From positions 62,001 to 126,000 of the forward strand of contig CAWEGV010000005.1 of the NCBI GenBank assembly GCA_963808615.1: a stretch of DNA of 64,000 nt, in the 5' to 3' direction. Below are positions 8,003 to 16,302 of the stretch, one piece after another. Below the pieces are notes generated by a model that saw only the letters and a list, made by a program, of their open reading frames with translations, searched no databases and was not told the origin of the DNA. A program made the translations under genes and the position numbers. Source of the stretch: Palsa-504 sp963808615 (GTDB lineage Bacteria; Actinomycetota; Actinomycetes; Streptosporangiales; Streptosporangiaceae). Each line of letters begins with the position of its first letter. Position 1 is the first letter of the stretch.

Positions 8003-9330
8003 CCTTCACCGCCTGGGTGATCTGCCTGGCGCCGGAGCATCAGCAGGGCGATGTCATCCCGGGCTGGCCCGCTGCCGACTAGCGCCTGCATCACCGCGGC
8101 ACAGGCGGCCTCCGGGGACTGTGCGGTCACCGCCTGGCGGAGCCGGGTCAGACCGTCGTCAATGAGCTCACCCCGGCGCTCGATCAGGCCGTCGGTGTAA
8201 AAGCACAGCAGGGCGCCCGGCGGGATCGGCACCGTGGTCACCGGCCGCTGGACCTGATCGGCGATGCCTATCACCGCCCCGCTCGCCACACTGGCCAGTT
8301 CCGCAGGCTGCCCCGGGCGCGCGATGAGCGGAGGGAAGTGCCCCGCCAGGCAGATGTGCATCCGGCCGAGCCCGGGCTCGATGACCGCGTACAGCACCGT
8401 GGCCATCGCATCCGGCTCGAAGTGCTGTATCTTGCGGTCGAGCCGGGCCAGGACCTCAGCCGGGTCTCGAGTCTCCAGCGCGTAGGCCCGCAGCGCGCTG
8501 CGCATCCGGCCCATGATCACCGCGGCGGGCAGGCCGGACCCGGCTACGTCGCCGATCACCACGCACAGCTCGCCCGAGGGCAGGGTAAACACGTCATACC
8601 AGTCCCCGCCCACCTGGCCGCTGCCCGGGATGTAACGGGCAGCCAGCTCCGCCCCCTCCACAACGGGCAATGCGGTGGGCACCAGACTGCGCTGCAGCGC
8701 GGTCGCCGTGAGACGATCCGCCTGGGCGGTCATCGACTGCACGGCCGCCGCGGCCCGGTCCGCGGCCAGTTGCAAGAACTCGGTGTCATGGCCGGTGAAG
8801 TGGCGGGGCGTCAGCGAGCCAACATGCAGCACGCCGATCACCCTGCCGCCCGCCACCATCGGCACGCCGATCATGGACCTGATGCCCTTAGCCCACAGGA
8901 TCGGGTTGAGCACGGTGGTGTGATCGACATGATCCAGGATCACCGGCTGATGATCGGCAGCGATCCGCCCGGCAAATCCCCGGCCCACCGGGATGCGCAC
9001 GCCTTGGTGGACCTCTTCCTCAAGCCCGGCGGCGGCGGTCGCGACCAGCTGCCCGGAAGAGTAGTCCAGCAGCAGCACCGCCGCGGTGTCGGCCTGCATG
9101 GCGTCTCTGGTACGTTCCAGCAACTCGGCCAGCAGGTCGCGGTCATCAAGACGCGACAGCGCCACGTCGGTGATCGACTGGATGGCCCGCAAGCGGTCCT
9201 CCATGGGGGGCGGGTCCAGCTGCGCTGTCACCTCGGTGCCTCCCATCTGAGCGCCCGGGTCATACGGCAACCAAGTACATAAGGCGGAACAGTGATCGCG
9301 GAGCGTCTTGACGAGCTGTGCCTTGCTCAT
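7999..9330 (-). CDS. GAF domain plus SpoIIE/PP2C-type serine phosphatase (RsbU-like)
   Basis: A 443-residue regulator, or ~415 residues if translation starts at 9246. Order: a short N-terminal extension, a GAF sensor (about 60-205), a linker helix with the 'TALQRSL' motif, and a PP2C-type SpoIIE domain (about 225-435). The GGDWYD and GDVAGSG metal-binding motifs and a C-terminal 'DDIALL' are intact, so it should be an active Mg/Mn phosphatase. It is coupled to the downstream STAS protein, the likely substrate. A SigB-type promoter at 9442-9466 drives the pair, which would give positive feedback on the stress sigma factor. The start codon is uncertain because neither candidate has a strong ribosome site. 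Confidence 0.9.
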   Translation of the reverse strand: MSKAQLVKTLRDHCSALCTWLPYDPGAQMGGTEVTAQLDPPPMEDRLRAIQSITDVALSRLDDRDLLAELLERTRDAMQADTAAVLLLDYSSGQLVATAAAGLEEEVHQGVRIPVGRGFAGRIAADHQPVILDHVDHTTVLNPILWAKGIRSMIGVPMVAGGRVIGVLHVGSLTPRHFTGHDTEFLQLAADRAAAAVQSMTAQADRLTATALQRSLVPTALPVVEGAELAARYIPGSGQVGGDWYDVFTLPSGELCVVIGDVAGSGLPAAVIMGRMRSALRAYALETRDPAEVLARLDRKIQHFEPDAMATVLYAVIEPGLGRMHICLAGHFPPLIARPGQPAELASVASGAVIGIADQVQRPVTTVPIPPGALLCFYTDGLIERRGELIDDGLTRLRQAVTAQSPEAACAAVMQALVGSGPARDDIALLMLRRQADHPGGEG

Positions 9331-9441
9331 CGTGGAGCGGCCCTTGATGCTGATCTCCCTGGCCGCCGGACCAGGTCCTGCTTGCTCCCATCATCGTATG
9401 AGCCGCTCTTGCCGCCCTTGCGGGCGACCTGTCCGCACCTT

Positions 9442-9466
9442 CTACCCATCCCGGGGGGAATAACAC
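9442..9466 (-). promoter_or_regulatory. SigB-type promoter, SpoIIE-STAS operon
   Basis: Minus strand GTGT-N15-GGGTAG. It overlaps the 3' end of the EamA gene and faces the phosphatase gene. Confidence 0.55.
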
Positions 9467-10395
9467 CCATGCGAGCTTGAACTTCGCGGCCTGGAGCCCG
9501 AGTTCGGCGCACTTGGCCGGGTGGCGATTGTGCCTGGTGCTGGCCGGCTGGTGGCCAGCCAGGCGCCGAGGCCGATCAGGAGCAGCCCGGCGATGGCGCC
9601 AGTGGTGAGTTGTTCGCCGAGCAAGCCGACGCCCAGGAAGAGGGCGACGACCGGCATCACGTAGGTGATCACCGAGGCGGTGGCCGGGCCTGCCTGGTCG
9701 ATCAGCAGGTAGAACAGCCAGTAGGCGAGACCGGTGTTGATGATCCCGAGCGCGGCGAGGGCGAGCATGCTGCTGGCGGGCGGGACGTGCCGGGGCAGGT
9801 TCACCGCGGCGGGAGCCAGGAAGGCCAGGCTGGAGAGGGCGGTCATGAGCGCGGTCACGCCGATGGCCGGGACGTCGGCCAGCCAGCGCCGGTAGCCCAG
9901 CGCGGCCCCGGCGTACCCGAGTGCGCTGAGCAGCACGGCCCCGGCGGCGGCAAGCTCCACGGCGCTGCCCCGGAAGTCCAGGCCCAGCAGGGCGATCACG
10001 CCTGCGAAGCCGATGATCAGTCCGGTGAGCTGCCTGCGGCCCGGGGCCTCGGACCTGACCAGCCACAGCGCGAGCACGGCGGTGAACAGCGGGTCGGTGG
10101 CGGTGAGGATCCCGGCTGCTGAGGAGCTGAGATGCTGTTCCCCCCACGCGGTCAGGAAGGTGGGGGCGGCCATGTCCAGCAGGGTCACTACGGCGATGGG
10201 CACGATCATCCGGCGCGTGCCGCGGAAGGCCCGGGTCTTGATCGCGAGAGGCATCAGGAACGCGGCGCCGAGCACGGCACGGCCGAATACCACAGCTGAG
10301 GGCGGCAGGTGCTCCACGGCGACCCGGATGAACAGGAACGAGCTGCCCCAGATGACCGAGGTCGCCACGAACAACAGCAGCGCCTTCCGGCTCAT
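9442..10395 (-). CDS. EamA/DMT-family transporter
   Basis: A 317-residue membrane protein with ten predicted transmembrane segments arranged as two five-helix EamA repeats (about 5-135 and 145-280), the normal architecture of drug/metabolite exporters. The N-terminal 'WGSSFLFIRVA' and the second-repeat 'LGIINTGLAYWLF' are typical family segments. The last ~35 residues are serine/arginine-rich and not part of the fold. Substrate unknown; related proteins export amino acids, nucleobases or drugs. A GTAT-N14-GGGTAG promoter lies just upstream. Confidence 0.87.
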   Translation of the reverse strand: MSRKALLLFVATSVIWGSSFLFIRVAVEHLPPSAVVFGRAVLGAAFLMPLAIKTRAFRGTRRMIVPIAVVTLLDMAAPTFLTAWGEQHLSSSAAGILTATDPLFTAVLALWLVRSEAPGRRQLTGLIIGFAGVIALLGLDFRGSAVELAAAGAVLLSALGYAGAALGYRRWLADVPAIGVTALMTALSSLAFLAPAAVNLPRHVPPASSMLALAALGIINTGLAYWLFYLLIDQAGPATASVITYVMPVVALFLGVGLLGEQLTTGAIAGLLLIGLGAWLATSRPAPGTIATRPSAPNSGSRPRSSSSHGCYSPRDG

Positions 10396-10419
10396 GGTTT
10401 CGGCCTCATGGCGTGGCAG

Positions 10420-10443
10420 CTACCCAGCCCGACCGGGTCATAC
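10420..10443 (-). promoter_or_regulatory. SigB-type promoter (14-bp spacer), EamA transporter
   Basis: Minus strand GTAT-N14-GGGTAG, 25 bases before the ATG at 10395. Confidence 0.5.
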
Positions 10444-10560
10444 CTCTCCCGTGCCGTTGTCGGGCGCGCGAATACCTGGCGGCGCATCTGCGGTGATTAA
10501 TTCTCGTCCGGGCGGGCAGGGGGAGCGACCACACCGATGGACGCCGAGCAAGGAGGACAG

Positions 10561-11136
10561 ATGGCGGACGTGTTCACGGTCCTGGCCAAGGACCACGGGG
10601 AAGTCAAGGACATGCTGGCGGAGCTCGAGAAGGGCGCGACCAAGGCCAACGGGGCCAGCGAGGACCAGCTGGCTCGGCGCAAGAAGATGACCGAGCAGCT
10701 CATCATCGAGGAGTCCAAGCACGAGGCGCTGGAGGAGATGTACTTCTGGCCCACCGTGCGCGAGTACCACGCGGCAGGAAACACGCTGGCCGACGAGGCG
10801 ACGGGGCAAGAGCAGGAAGCCAAGGAGGTGCTGGCCAAGCTGGACAAACTCGACGCGAGCGACGCGGAGTTCGAAAAGCTCCTCGGCACGTTCATCGAGG
10901 CGGCACGCAAGCACATCGAGTTCGAGGAGAGTGAGGTCTGGCCCGGCCTGCGCTCGGTGCTGCCCGCCGAGACCGCAGCCGAGCTGGGCCGCAAGATAAC
11001 CGAAGGGAAGAAGACCGCGCCGACCAGGCCGCATCCGCACACGCCGGCCTCACCCGGCGTACTCAAGGCAGCCGGCCCGGCCGCGGCCGCAGCGGACAAG
11101 GCCCGCGACGCGGTAACCGGGCGGGGCAACGACTAG
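10561..11136 (+). CDS. hemerythrin HHE cation-binding domain protein (paralogue 1)
   Basis: A 191-residue protein with a four-helix hemerythrin-like domain (about 1-140). The expected di-iron ligand helices are visible: 'DHGEVK', 'HEALEE' and 'HIEFEE'. Such proteins bind O2, NO or peroxide, or act as iron/redox sensors. The tail is Pro/His/Ala-rich (a PHPHTP stretch, then Ala-rich). ATG 10561 follows GGAGG. Start, length and tail are the same as in the paralogue at 59123, and the two are nearly identical over the domain. No clear SigB-type promoter was found upstream. Confidence 0.9.
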   Translation: MADVFTVLAKDHGEVKDMLAELEKGATKANGASEDQLARRKKMTEQLIIEESKHEALEEMYFWPTVREYHAAGNTLADEATGQEQEAKEVLAKLDKLDASDAEFEKLLGTFIEAARKHIEFEESEVWPGLRSVLPAETAAELGRKITEGKKTAPTRPHPHTPASPGVLKAAGPAAAAADKARDAVTGRGND

Positions 11137-11214
11137 GTCTCACGGCACGCCGCACGCCTGCTCTGGCCGCCGTGGCGACCGTGTGGGCGGCGGCGGCCTG
11201 AGCAGGACACCGTC

Positions 11215-11850
11215 ATGAACCCAGACCACGCGGGGCAGCGAGCCGACCGGACTCTGGTCTACCTGGCCCGGCACGGTCAGACGCCGCTCAACGAGTCCGA
11301 TGTCCTTCGGGGCCTGGCCGACCCGCAGCTCGATGACACTGGATGCGACCAGGCCCGGCGGCTGGGGGCCACGCTGGGCCGGCGCAACCCGTCCGCCGTC
11401 ATCGCCAGCCCGCTGCGCCGGGCCGTGCAGACCGCGCAGCCGGTCGCCGAGCAGGCCGGGCTGGAGCCAGCGACCGACCAGCGGCTGGTCGACCGGGACT
11501 ACGGGCAGTGCACGGGCGCCAGCAGGGACTTGGTGATCGAACGGTTCGGCTCGGTCGATAACGCGCCGGGTGTCGAGCCGCGGTCGGCGGTCCGGGACCG
11601 GGCCATCGCGGGCCTGACCGACATCGCACGGCACCACCGAGGCGGCACGGTGGTGGTCGTCAGCCACGACGCCGTGAACCGCGAGGTACTGGTGGCCTTC
11701 GATCCCAGCCTGGGCGATCCCGACGCCGTCCCTCAGCAGAACGGCTGCTTCAACACGCTGGAGATGACCGACGGCCAATGGGTTGTCACCAGGGTTAACG
11801 AGCTCCCCGCCGACGGCGCCTTACACGATGGCAATGGGGTTGACCGGTGA
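11215..11850 (+). CDS. histidine phosphatase family protein (phosphoglycerate-mutase-like)
   Basis: A 211-residue protein of the RHG superfamily. The catalytic 'ARHGQT' (H20) is near the N-terminus. The SPLRRAVQTA helix and the second histidine in 'VVVSHD' (about residue 155) complete the active site. It should be a small-molecule or protein phosphatase/mutase; the specific substrate is unknown. It overlaps the convergent cyclase-family gene by 30 bases at the 3' ends. Confidence 0.88.
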   Translation: MNPDHAGQRADRTLVYLARHGQTPLNESDVLRGLADPQLDDTGCDQARRLGATLGRRNPSAVIASPLRRAVQTAQPVAEQAGLEPATDQRLVDRDYGQCTGASRDLVIERFGSVDNAPGVEPRSAVRDRAIAGLTDIARHHRGGTVVVVSHDAVNREVLVAFDPSLGDPDAVPQQNGCFNTLEMTDGQWVVTRVNELPADGALHDGNGVDR

Positions 11851-12747
11851 GCCGGTTGCGCCGGGCAGCCGCAGCGGGGCGATCACGCAGAGGAACGACC
11901 AGCGGCCTGCTGCTTCGCATACCGGGACCAGGTCATCGAACTGCAGATAGTCGAGCAGGTGCAAGCCCATGGCATTGATGGCCAGCACGTGCACCGGGAA
12001 CGCCACGCCGTCGACGACGCTGGGCGCGGTGTCACTGTTGCCGTCGCTGCCGAGCGCGGCCACCTGATGCTCGGCCAGGTACTCCATCGCCTCCGGGTGC
12101 AGGCCCGCGCGTGATTCGGCCACATTCCACGGTCCGATCACGTCGCGCCGGCGACGGTGACCGACCCGGACGAAGAGCAGGTCACCAGGACCCACGTCGA
12201 CCCGCTGCGCCGCCGCCGCCGCGGCCAGCTCCGCCGCGCTGACATGATCCCCCGGCTCGAGCCACTGGACGCCGCGCAGCCGCGGGATATCCAGCAAGAC
12301 GCCCCGGCCGGCGATACCGTCACGCGCGTCGTCGATGGAAAGCTCGCTAGCGCCCTGCGAGGTGACGGCATCGGTCAGGACGCCGTTGTAAAGAGCCCCG
12401 CCATAGCTCACGTGACATAGCGCGTCGATGTGGCTGTCCACGTCGCCGTGCACGTTCATGGCCAGCTGGTCCGCGGCGAACGACAGCCCGGCCACATCAG
12501 AGGGCTCGCCAGGCAGGCGCTTCATGTGACGCGCGGCCGGCTCGGGATTGTCTGGAGCGCTGCCGGCCAGCGGAGCGGCCATGGTCACCGTCCGGCCGAT
12601 CCGGATCTCGCCTGCCGCGGCGGCCAGCCGGGCTGGCGTGATGTGGTTCAGCGCGCCGCGCCGGTCATCTGCGCCCCACGGCACCTGGCCGCGCAGCCGC
12701 TCGTACAGCGTGCGGAAGGACTCACTGCTCAGATTGGAACCGCCCAT
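11821..12747 (-). CDS. cyclase family protein (kynurenine formamidase-like)
   Basis: A 308-residue member of the metal-dependent 'cyclase' family (Pfam Cyclase), which includes kynurenine formamidase and isatin hydrolase. The metal site H-x-D-x-H is visible as 'VDSHIDALCH' (about residues 104-113), and a later 'ALGSDGNSD' matches the family. The bulk of the protein is normal length for the larger actinobacterial subgroup. The start at 12747 has GAGGAG upstream. A SigB-type promoter lies at 12807-12831. Substrate not assignable; no tryptophan catabolism genes are nearby. Confidence 0.85.
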   Translation of the reverse strand: MGGSNLSSESFRTLYERLRGQVPWGADDRRGALNHITPARLAAAAGEIRIGRTVTMAAPLAGSAPDNPEPAARHMKRLPGEPSDVAGLSFAADQLAMNVHGDVDSHIDALCHVSYGGALYNGVLTDAVTSQGASELSIDDARDGIAGRGVLLDIPRLRGVQWLEPGDHVSAAELAAAAAAQRVDVGPGDLLFVRVGHRRRRDVIGPWNVAESRAGLHPEAMEYLAEHQVAALGSDGNSDTAPSVVDGVAFPVHVLAINAMGLHLLDYLQFDDLVPVCEAAGRWSFLCVIAPLRLPGATGSPVNPIAIV

Positions 12748-12806
12748 CGACTCCTCGCCTGCTCCGGGTCAGCCGGGTCCGATGCCTCACCTGGCTCGCA
12801 ACAGGA

Positions 12807-12831
12807 CTACCCAGCCGACCACCGGTCACAC
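12807..12831 (-). promoter_or_regulatory. SigB-type promoter, cyclase-family gene
   Basis: Minus strand GTGT-N15-GGGTAG, about 60 bases before the start at 12747. Confidence 0.6.
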
Positions 12832-12963
12832 CCTGACCACTGCGACCGGGCTCAGGCCGCCTGCTTCGGCTGGTGGCCTCGGCGGACCGGCCGCACGTGG
12901 CCCGCATACCTGGCCCTGTACCGGAAAGGGGGTAGTAGCGCAGGCCGGGTCAGCCGCCGAGAG

Positions 12964-13014
12964 GAGATGGCCGGACCATGAACGGCCGAGAGGGAGATGG
13001 CCGGACCATGAACG
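12964..13014 (+). repeat. 30-bp-period duplication carrying two start codons and two ribosome sites
   Basis: The 21-base segment starting GAGATGGCCG occurs at 12964 and 12994. Each copy carries a GGAG-type ribosome site and an ATGAACG start, in the same frame, so translation of the MgtE-like gene can begin at 12978 or 13008. Confidence 0.85.
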
Positions 13015-14204
13015 ACAAGCAGGTATTCACGTCCCGGCTGAGGGGCCGCCCGCTGCTGGACAGCGACGGCGTCACCATCGGCCGGATCCGCGACGTGGTG
13101 ATCCTGCCCGCCGCCGGCAGCGAGCCGCCCCGGGCGCTGGGGCTGGTCGTGACGTTGCAGCGGCGCCGCATCTTCGTCAACCTGGGCCGGATCACCGAGG
13201 TGTCCATCGACGGCGCGCACCTGCGCGGCGGCACGGTCGACCTGGACCGCTTCACCCGGCAGACCGGGGAGATCCTGGCGTCGGAGCTGTATGGCCGGCA
13301 CACCGAGGCCGGGACCGTGGTTGATGTCGCCATCGTCCCCTGCCAGCAGCAGCGGGCCGGATGGGAGGTCAGCGCGTTCGCGATCGCGCACGGCCGGGGC
13401 CTGCTGTCCCGGGCCACGGCAATCGTGCCGTGGGACCGGTACCCGGAACTCGTCAACGCGGGCCCGCTGGCCGGGCAACTGGCCAGCCTGCGCGAGATGC
13501 GGCCGGCCGACCTGGCCACCGTCGTGGAGGCCATGCCGCCCAGTCGGCGCAGCCAGATCGCAGCCGTACTAGATGATGAGGAACTGGCCGACCTGCTAGA
13601 GGAGATGCCCGAACAGGACCAGATCCGGCTGCTGGCCGGCCTCGGCCTTGAGCGCAGCGCCGACGTGGTGGAGGAGATGCAGCCCGACGACGCGGCGGAC
13701 CTTCTCGCCGAGATGCCGGACGAGCAGCGCGAACGGCTGCTGACGGCGATGGAGTCCGTGCAGGCCGCGGACCTGCGGCGGCTCCTGGGCTACGACGCAA
13801 CGACCGCGGGCGGCCTGATGACCTCCCAGCCCCTCATCGTCACACCGGACACGCCGGTCGCTGAGGTGCTGGCCCGCATCAGGGACCCGGACCTGCCGGC
13901 CGCAGCGGCCGCGCAGGTGTACGTGTGCGAGCCGCCCATGGCCACGCCGACCGGCCGCTACCTCGGGAGTGCGGGATTCCAGCGGCTGCTGCGCCAGCCG
14001 CCCGCCGCCGCGGCCGGCCAGTGCGTCGAGGCGAGCGTCTTCGTCCGGCCCGATCTGCCCGAGCATGAGCTAGCGGCCCGGCTCGCCGCCTACAACCTGA
14101 TCAGCGTGGCCGTGTGCGACCAGGACGACCGCCTGCTCGGCGCGGTCACCGTCGACGACGTACTGGATCACCTGCTGCCGGCGGGCTGGCGGAGGGGAGG
14201 CTGA
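12978..14204 (+). CDS. PRC-barrel / MgtE N-terminal / CBS domain protein
   Basis: A 408-residue soluble protein, or 398 residues from the second start. An N-terminal PRC-barrel-like half (about 10-165) precedes an MgtE intracellular N domain (about 175-280, with repeated 'LLEEMPEQD' and 'LLAEMPDEQ' superhelical segments). A CBS pair follows (about 285-400). The magnesium channel transmembrane domain of true MgtE is absent, so it is a sensor or adaptor rather than a transporter. The following DUF1003 membrane gene starts one base after its stop; the two are commonly paired in actinomycetes, and DUF1003 may supply the membrane part. GGGTAG at 12930 lies upstream but without a good -35. Confidence 0.85.
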   Translation: MNGREGDGRTMNDKQVFTSRLRGRPLLDSDGVTIGRIRDVVILPAAGSEPPRALGLVVTLQRRRIFVNLGRITEVSIDGAHLRGGTVDLDRFTRQTGEILASELYGRHTEAGTVVDVAIVPCQQQRAGWEVSAFAIAHGRGLLSRATAIVPWDRYPELVNAGPLAGQLASLREMRPADLATVVEAMPPSRRSQIAAVLDDEELADLLEEMPEQDQIRLLAGLGLERSADVVEEMQPDDAADLLAEMPDEQRERLLTAMESVQAADLRRLLGYDATTAGGLMTSQPLIVTPDTPVAEVLARIRDPDLPAAAAAQVYVCEPPMATPTGRYLGSAGFQRLLRQPPAAAAGQCVEASVFVRPDLPEHELAARLAAYNLISVAVCDQDDRLLGAVTVDDVLDHLLPAGWRRGG

Positions 14205-14205
14205 G

Positions 14206-14901
14206 ATGGCACGGATTTCCCTTCGTTACCTCGGCGAGCGGGCCGACCTGTCCGTCCCGCGCGGCTCTCCGGGGATGGGCGCCCGATACGACACCGACGC
14301 GTTCGGGCGGTTCTCTGAGGCGATCGCGCGGTTCCTCGGCACCGGCCGTTTCCTGGCCGGCCAGACCGTGTTGGTGGTCGGCTGGATCGTGCTCAACACC
14401 GTCGGCTTCATCCAGCACTGGGATCCGTACCCGTTCATCCTGCTCAACCTGGCCTTCTCGACCCAGGCAGCCTACGCCGCGCCGCTGATCCTGCTCGCGC
14501 AGAACCGGCAGGACGACCGGGACCGGGCCAACATCGAGCGCGACCGGGAGGTGGCGGCACGAACCCAGGCCGACACCGAGTTCCTGGCCCGCGAACTCGC
14601 CGCCCTCCGCCTGGCGGTGGCCGATGTGGTAACCACGCAGGACCTCGAGGACTCGCTATCCCGGCTGGCCAAGCTGATGGCCGACCAGCCGAGCCCGGAC
14701 CGGTCCGGCTTCCGCAGGCTTCCGAACCGGCGGTTACCGCGCCGGCGGGCCCGAGCCTTGGCCCTTGCGGGCCGGCGTGGACGCGAGGGTTGCCTTCGGG
14801 GCCGGGCCTGGCTCTGCTTCGCCTCGTGCCCGAGAATCAGAGATGACGCGACGCCGGGATTGCCTGCCCTGGCCGTCGGCGTTGGGCTTGATCAGTACTG
14901 A
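14206..14901 (+). CDS. DUF1003 domain membrane protein
   Basis: A 231-residue protein. The DUF1003 core (about 25-150) contains two transmembrane helices separated by the typical 'HWDPYPFILLNL' segment, then a charged coiled region (ANIERDREVAAR). The family usually ends near residue ~175. The last ~55 residues are Arg/Gly/Cys-rich, do not look like a domain, and overlap the convergent PAP2 gene by 168 bases, so the original stop may have been lost or one of the two tails is not functional. It is one base downstream of the MgtE-like gene. Confidence 0.82.
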   Translation: MARISLRYLGERADLSVPRGSPGMGARYDTDAFGRFSEAIARFLGTGRFLAGQTVLVVGWIVLNTVGFIQHWDPYPFILLNLAFSTQAAYAAPLILLAQNRQDDRDRANIERDREVAARTQADTEFLARELAALRLAVADVVTTQDLEDSLSRLAKLMADQPSPDRSGFRRLPNRRLPRRRARALALAGRRGREGCLRGRAWLCFASCPRIRDDATPGLPALAVGVGLDQY

Positions 14902-16302
14902 GGTCGCGGTTAGCCACAGCGCGGCGAAGATCAGGCTGCCGAGGACATCGGTGGGGTGGTGCTCGCCCCGGTACATGCGGGACAGGGCGACGAGAACCGG
15001 CATGGCGATGGCCGGGACGAGGAACAGCCATCGCCACCAGCCGCGAGCGTGGCCGATGACCAGGATCGCCACGGCGACGTAAAGGCAGCATGTGGCGGCC
15101 ACGTGCCCGGAAGGGTACGCCGAGGTCGGCAGGTGCTGGTCGAGGTGGGAGACGGCAGGCCTGGGACGTCTGACCACAGCGGCGGCGGCGAGGAAGGCAG
15201 CCAGTTCCCCGACCATGACGACGGCGATGAAGATGACCGGTCGCCAGTGCCGGGTGAGGGCGAGGAACACGACGCAGGTGGCCAGGGCCACGAGGAGGAT
15301 CGCCTGAGTGGCCCCGAGCGTGCTGAAGACCTCGCTCCAGCGAGTCCAGCCGGGCGTCCGGTGGGCGGCGAACCAGCGCGGTATCGTCTGGTCGCCCAGC
15401 ACGTTGCCGTTGCCTTCCTTGGTGACCAGCTCGCCGATGCCGACGATGATGCCCAGGATCAGCACCCAGGCCACCACGACCCCGGCCGCGATGCGGCCAC
15501 GATGACGGAGGGGGGAATGACCCGCCGCCGGTTCTGGCTGGGCCGGCTTGAGATCGGCGCGGGCCTCGGGTTCCAGTCCTTCGGTGATCGGGTCTGTCAC
15601 CGGCTGGCCGGACGCGTGCCGGGTCACCTCGAAGGCGAATGCCGTGACCCCGAGCCAGGTGATGCCGACCGCCCACGCGCCCACCACGTCGGACAGGTAG
15701 TGCACGCCGAGCAGGATCCGGCTGATCCCGATCAGGGCGACGAGCGCGACGATGACGGCGCGGAAGGCGGTCCGCCACCGGCCGCGCGTGGCGGGCAGGA
15801 AGACCAGGAGTACCGCCCCGTAGCAGACGATCGAGCCGAGCGAGTGCCCGCTGGGGAAGCTGTCCCCGGTGCCGTGGGCGATCGGGTGCGCAACGACCGG
15901 GCGCAGCCGGCCGACGAGCGACTTGAGGATCGGATCCAGGGTCAGGGCGCCTGCTCCGGTGACGAGCAGGTAGATCGCGAGCCGCCATTGCTTCCTGAGC
16001 GCGAGGATGATCGCCGCGGCCCCGATGACCGTCCATAGCACGCCATTGCTGCCCAGCCAGGTCACGGCCTTGACCACCGCCACGAGCGTGGCGTTGTCCG
16101 CGATCAGGCTGTTGATACTGGCTGCGGCGCCGTGGTCGACGGACTCCAGCGGAGCCCACTGCACGCGCACCAGGATGAGCAGCAGCGCGAAGACCGCCGC
16201 CGCGACTGAGACCACGACAAGGGCCGCAAGGCTGCGGCGCTGGCGGTCGAAGGCATCGGTCGACATGGACCCCAGCTGCCCATCACGCGCGGGTTCATAC
16301 AT
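14734..16302 (-). CDS. tandem-domain PAP2-family membrane phosphatase
   Basis: A 522-residue membrane protein made of two complete PAP2 (type 2 phosphatidic-acid phosphatase) units. Each unit has the KxxxxxxRP / PSGH / SRxxxGxHxxxD signature: first at about 128-215 (PSGHSLGS, GVHYLSDV), second at about 380-470 (RRPRP, PSGHVAAT, RGEHHPTDV). A charged linker (about 235-275) separates them. Likely substrates are phosphatidate, undecaprenyl diphosphate or similar lipid phosphates. Its start overlaps the lipid-kinase stop by eight bases, so kinase and phosphatase are probably made together. ATG 16266 is an alternative start. Confidence 0.88.
   Translation of the reverse strand: MYEPARDGQLGSMSTDAFDRQRRSLAALVVVSVAAAVFALLLILVRVQWAPLESVDHGAAASINSLIADNATLVAVVKAVTWLGSNGVLWTVIGAAAIILALRKQWRLAIYLLVTGAGALTLDPILKSLVGRLRPVVAHPIAHGTGDSFPSGHSLGSIVCYGAVLLVFLPATRGRWRTAFRAVIVALVALIGISRILLGVHYLSDVVGAWAVGITWLGVTAFAFEVTRHASGQPVTDPITEGLEPEARADLKPAQPEPAAGHSPLRHRGRIAAGVVVAWVLILGIIVGIGELVTKEGNGNVLGDQTIPRWFAAHRTPGWTRWSEVFSTLGATQAILLVALATCVVFLALTRHWRPVIFIAVVMVGELAAFLAAAAVVRRPRPAVSHLDQHLPTSAYPSGHVAATCCLYVAVAILVIGHARGWWRWLFLVPAIAMPVLVALSRMYRGEHHPTDVLGSLIFAALWLTATSVLIKPNADGQGRQSRRRVISDSRARGEAEPGPAPKATLASTPARKGQGSGPPAR

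Noticed and set aside
12930..12935. SigB-type promoter for the MgtE-like gene
   Set aside because: GGGTAG is present but the -35 position reads TGGC and neighbouring spacings do not fit.
14837..16159. Long frame in another phase within the PAP2 gene
   Set aside because: Arg/Pro-rich translation without motifs; the PAP2 frame on the same DNA has two complete active sites.
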